Assembly: GCA_030686995.1 (NCBI GenBank)
Contig: CM060681.1
Coordinates: forward strand, 162,279,333 to 162,343,332
Reading direction: 5' to 3'
From: Artemisia argyi
Taxonomy: Eukaryota; Streptophyta; Magnoliopsida; Asterales; Asteraceae
DNA length: 64,000 nt
Below are positions 60,480 through 64,000 of the stretch, in pieces. The position numbers were made by a program, and so were the translations under genes. A model generated the notes under the pieces. That model did not search any database. It was not told where the DNA came from and saw only the letters and a program-made list of their open reading frames with translations. Each line of letters opens with the position of its first letter. The first letter of the stretch is position 1.

Positions 60480-61820
60480 TGTGGAAAACTAGAAGGGGGG
60501 GGGGGTTGAATAGTTTTACGTCTTTTTAATTAGTTGTAAAAATAGTTTTAGTGTTTACTTAATTTTTAAAACTTAGATTCGATAATATGTGATCTCAAGT
60601 ATTGCACAATACAAACAAATATCAATACGAAATATATATCAATGATAAGTAATGAAATAAGTAAGAGATGGAAAGATCGAACCGCGAGACAAGAGATTTA
60701 TAGTGGTTCGGCTACAAGGACACCTTCCTTGCCCTACTCCACTCCCCGAGCACCTAACTCGAGAGTTTTCTTCACTATATCAACAAGCTCTCTTATGGCG
60801 GAGAAAACCTTACACACCAATTTACACACCAATATACACACCAATTTACACACCAATCTACACACTAATAATCACACCACAACACCTTCACACCTAAGTC
60901 ACAACTTCTACACACCTTCTTCAAATCAATCTACTTCACAACTAGCTACTTCAACTCTATCTTCTTCACACCAATAGATTTCCTAGCTTTTCTTCTTCAC
61001 ACCAAGCTATCCACTAATCACACAATCTATATCTAACACAACTATCTACAAGCAAATATTCACAACAATCTTCTCAAAGAATATGTAAATAATCTTGATG
61101 ATACACCAACAACTTGGATGTGGAGATCACAACAAGTTGTAATACTTCTTGTCTAGGAAGATAGAAGTATTCTTCTCTTGCACTTGAGAGGATGGAAATT
61201 GGATCACTTTGAAACTAAGAATATATACACTTATGATCAAAGGATAAGAGAATAGAGAAATGGATCTAGATCAGAAAGTTTAGAAGTGCAAAAGGTGAAG
61301 AAAAAGTGTGAACTGATCCAGTATTTATAGGGGAAGAAAAACACTGTTCTGGAGCGTGGCCGGTCCCCTTAATTAGTGGCCGGTCCCCTTAATGATTAAG
61401 GGGGCCGCCTAAGGAATTAAGGGGGCCGCCCATATCAGAACGTTGGTTTTTCTTGTCTTTTAGTGGGGAATATTTTTCTGGATAGAATTTGCCATTTTTG
61501 GTTGGAAATTTGAAATCATATATTTATTATGAATTAAAAATATTCTTTTAATTCCAAAAGTAATTTTGTAAAAGATATAAGATGTTTAATACATTTTATA
61601 AAAATTCTAGTGATTAGAAAAATTTCCTTTGATCATGAAATGTAATAAACCCTTTGTTTATTCATACCTTAAGTGATATGGAAGCAAAGACAAATATTAA
61701 GCACTAAAAACTTGTTTACGTCATAAGTTTTAGATTAATGAGTTTATGCTTTGTAATTATCAAAACATAGAGACATTGTTAATATGCTAACAATGTTTTA
61801 AGACATTATTTATGTCAACA
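60480..61820 (-). mobile_element. Solo LTR, minus orientation, related to the 41.2-kb LTR family
   Basis: On the minus strand it starts TGTTGACATAAATAATG and ends TCTAGTTTTCCACA, the same end as the LTR at 42900. A perfect duplication, caaag, lies at 60475-60479 and 61821-61825. Similarity to the 41.2-kb LTR extends through the TATA region (ACCACTATAAATC; GTAAGGTTTTCTCCGCCA) but not through the U3 part. It contains a 12-bp minisatellite (ACACACCAATTT-like, about 60810-60870) and GC-rich inverted words (61355-61435). The rest of the element was presumably lost by LTR recombination. Confidence 0.88.
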
Positions 61821-61825
61821 CAAAG

Positions 61826-63793
61826 TTTTTCATCTCCACAACCAACAACCAATGGAGTCTAGGATTGTTCTCAAAACTAGGACTTCACAACTTCATTGTC
61901 TAGAACACCATCATAGGATCTCATCCTTTTTCTTCCTCGACACATATCATGCACGTCATTGTAAGTGCAAACGATATTTTAATCAAACTCTCATTCTCAA
62001 CACGTTGGTTTAATAAACACTCTCGCATCTTATGATGTCATTTTCATCCTCATATAGGTGTTTTTAGTACTCTTTTCATGTGAACTCTTGTTCATAGGTG
62101 CTTATTGTTATCACTTCCTTTCAATTCCATTCAAGCATGCATTATGGCAAGATACATCATCTTTGGTAGATGATAAAGTCATATTCGTTGCTTATCCCTC
62201 TAGTTGTGAATTTTAGGATTGCATGAGTAGATATGTTCTATCCTTATCTTTCGATAAAGCATTTGCTATACACACGAGCTTCTAACTCTTTAAATAGTTG
62301 TCTACGTATCACCACCACCTTCAATCAACTCTTTCACTAATCATCACCACCATGGATTAGCGTAAAACCTACTTCTATTCATCTTGTGATGTTGTCATAT
62401 TTTCAATACTTTTTCTAAAGTATAATAAAAATCGTTAGCCCTCGTTCAAACTCTAACGTTACGTGTGTTTTTACTTGCCCTATTATCTTTTCCCAACCAG
62501 ATATGAGTTATATTTGTGTTTTTAAGAGTTTTCGAAAATTTTGAAAATCGTCTCGGCACTTTAAAAAGGGGACTGTGTTGTTTTCCAGGTCTGGCGGATC
62601 TAGCGGAACCTTCACGAGGGTTCTGCTCGTGTCATCGCAGGGTTCCGCCAGACCACCTGCAAATGTTTATTTTCTATTTTTAAAATTTTCAACTACCACA
62701 CTTCTTCAAAACAATCTTTTAGGTGAGAAACTCATTCCTTGTTAGTTTACAACATCATTAGAAGCATCTCATCCTCATATCTTCTCTCTAGGCATTGTTT
62801 TGCAGGTTTCTATCATATTATATTCGCGTTTTTATTGTAATTCTTATTAGAAGAATACAACTTATTTTTCTTATGATTGTATTTCTTTCTACAAGAAAGC
62901 ACCTCATGAGATCTTTGATATCATGTGTCTCTACCTTGAGTCGCCTATATCATTTATATATATACATCTTATTTTTCATTTAGATGAAATATATTGCATT
63001 AACTCTTTCATTGTAGGTTCACCATTATATACGATCAATCGTATATAGCATACTCATCTAAGGATGAAGTTTTGCATCGATTATTTTTCTTATTTTATTT
63101 TAGGTTCATATTGACGCCCTATAACAAGTGGGAGCTTCCGTCAAGCATAGGAAAATTATTGTCTTATACTAACCTTTATTTTGTAGGGTTCTTCATCCTT
63201 GAATCACATACGTTGGTACCCTAGCAACGGGGAGTATTGATCAAGGGGGAGTTAATCATGCACTAACCTTTATTTTTGGTAGCTTTCTTATTTCTTGTGT
63301 CATATACATTGGGACCCTAGCAAAGGGGAGTATTGATCAAGAGGGAGCTACAATCTAGGGGAAGCATGCACACATTTTTCTTTATTCTCATTCTTCGACG
63401 CACCTTTGTGTTTCGACAAAAAGAAGGAGATAAGTCAACATAGTCCAAAATAATTTTTATTCAACATGCATTTTTCGTATATTTTTTTTTTTTGTTGCAC
63501 AACACTAACCTTGGTGTAGGTCAAGGAACTTAATTTGATCCATGGATCCGCTAACAACCTTAGGAAATTGGAGTTGAAGAATTCACTTCACTAGGGATGA
63601 TACAAGCTCGCCATTTCGGGGAGAAATTAAGTTAACTCCAAGGACACACCCCTTTTTGTTTCGACAAAGGGGGAGAAGAGTGTAAACGGAGAAGGAAATG
63701 TAGAAGGTGTGTTGCGGATACAAGTAAGTAATATGGGCACAAGTAACTTTTTACATTTTACGTTCTATCACGTTTACATATTTTGTCATCATC
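61826..63793. other. 3' interior of the large element, non-coding, with sub-repeats
   Basis: It includes a segment similar to 44.64-44.95 kb (about 62410-62670), with a nested hairpin at 62588-62654. Two copies of a roughly 95-bp unit containing CACTAACCTTTATTTT...TACCCTAGCAA.GGGGAGTATTGATCAAG lie at about 63168-63355. No coding sequence was recognised. Confidence 0.6.
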
Positions 63794-63807
63794 AAAAAGG
63801 GGGAGAT
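63794..63807 (+). other. Polypurine tract of the large non-coding element
   Basis: The sequence aaaaagggggagat lies directly before the 3' LTR start at 63808. Confidence 0.85.
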
Positions 63808-64000
63808 TGTTAGTGCAAATATTACGATATTTAATCTATACAGTCTCGTTTGTTTTGATTGATGACAAACGTATAACTTGATACATAACGTAAAATGTAC
63901 AAGTTACTTGTAATCATACTTTGTCTCAACAAACATTCAACACCTCTCAACGTCTCGAGTCATCGTATGCTACAACACAGGTTCGTACATGTTTGTTATG
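63808..64000 (+). repeat. 3' LTR of the large element, first 193 bp
   Basis: It matches the start of the 41250 LTR with a single visible substitution. The window ends inside it. Confidence 0.9.

Larger units (their letters stand above)
41250..64000 (+). mobile_element. Large LTR element with non-coding interior, runs off the window
   Basis: The 5' LTR is at 41250-42900. A second copy of its first 193 bp starts at 63808 and is cut by the window end; only one difference is visible (A at about 41286 versus G). A Met-type primer site follows the 5' LTR and a purine tract precedes the 3' copy. Without the nested copia element and the solo LTR the interior is about 7 kb with no gag or pol motif on either strand, so it resembles a LARD (large non-coding derivative). 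Prediction: the 3' LTR continues to about 65458, followed by the duplication tagtt matching 41245-41249. Confidence 0.85.

Noticed and set aside
60642..60977. Thr/His/Asn-rich ORF in the solo LTR
   Set aside because: Translation of the 12-bp ACACACCAATTT minisatellite.

Overview
The window is plant nuclear DNA, almost certainly from an Asteraceae genome. An Anthemideae relative of Artemisia, Chrysanthemum or Tanacetum fits best. Two things point there. The one clearly functional host gene, on the minus strand, closely resembles (from memory) the Artemisia annua beta-caryophyllene synthase. The copia-type gag sequence near 47.2 kb resembles families I associate with Tanacetum. Apart from that gene the window is mostly nested transposable elements, and most of the short ORFs are accidental reading frames inside LTRs.

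Layout: (1) 457-20405 is a Ty3/gypsy element of Tekay/Del type with 3.3-kb LTRs and a 5-bp target duplication (ccctc). Its own coding region has decayed to the C-terminal tail of pol. (2) Inside it, at 6341-16624, sits a younger element with 3721-bp LTRs that differ at only two positions I could find, an Athila-like primer site, and one intact 600-codon ORF with three zinc knuckles, but no pol. (3) 20.4-22.2 kb is spacer with a possible orphan terminal exon. (4) 22258-26081 (minus) is an intact seven-exon TPS-a sesquiterpene synthase predicted to make 547 residues. It carries a Mutator-like MITE in intron 3, an enlarged intron 6, and a PIF/Harbinger-type MITE just upstream of its TATA box. (5) 27683-33368 is a Ty1/copia element whose polyprotein is intact except for one in-frame TAG in gag. 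(6) 33.4-38.8 kb is AT-rich intergenic DNA with several small MITEs and a GC-rich block. (7) 38826-40933 is a complete-length PIF/Harbinger transposon with a dead transposase. (8) From 41250 to beyond the window end runs a very large LTR element. Its 3' LTR begins at 63808, and its own interior has no recognisable coding sequence. It hosts a degenerate 12.5-kb copia element (46070-58576) and a minus-strand solo LTR (60480-61820).

How it works together: the synthase is expected to cyclise farnesyl diphosphate in the cytosol, and several mobile elements lie in positions that could affect its transcription or splicing. LTR similarity and nesting order suggest that the 6341-16624 element is the most recent large insertion. 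Having no pol, it must have been mobilised in trans. All LTR boundaries, target duplications, primer sites and splice junctions were read by eye. No alignment or database search was run.
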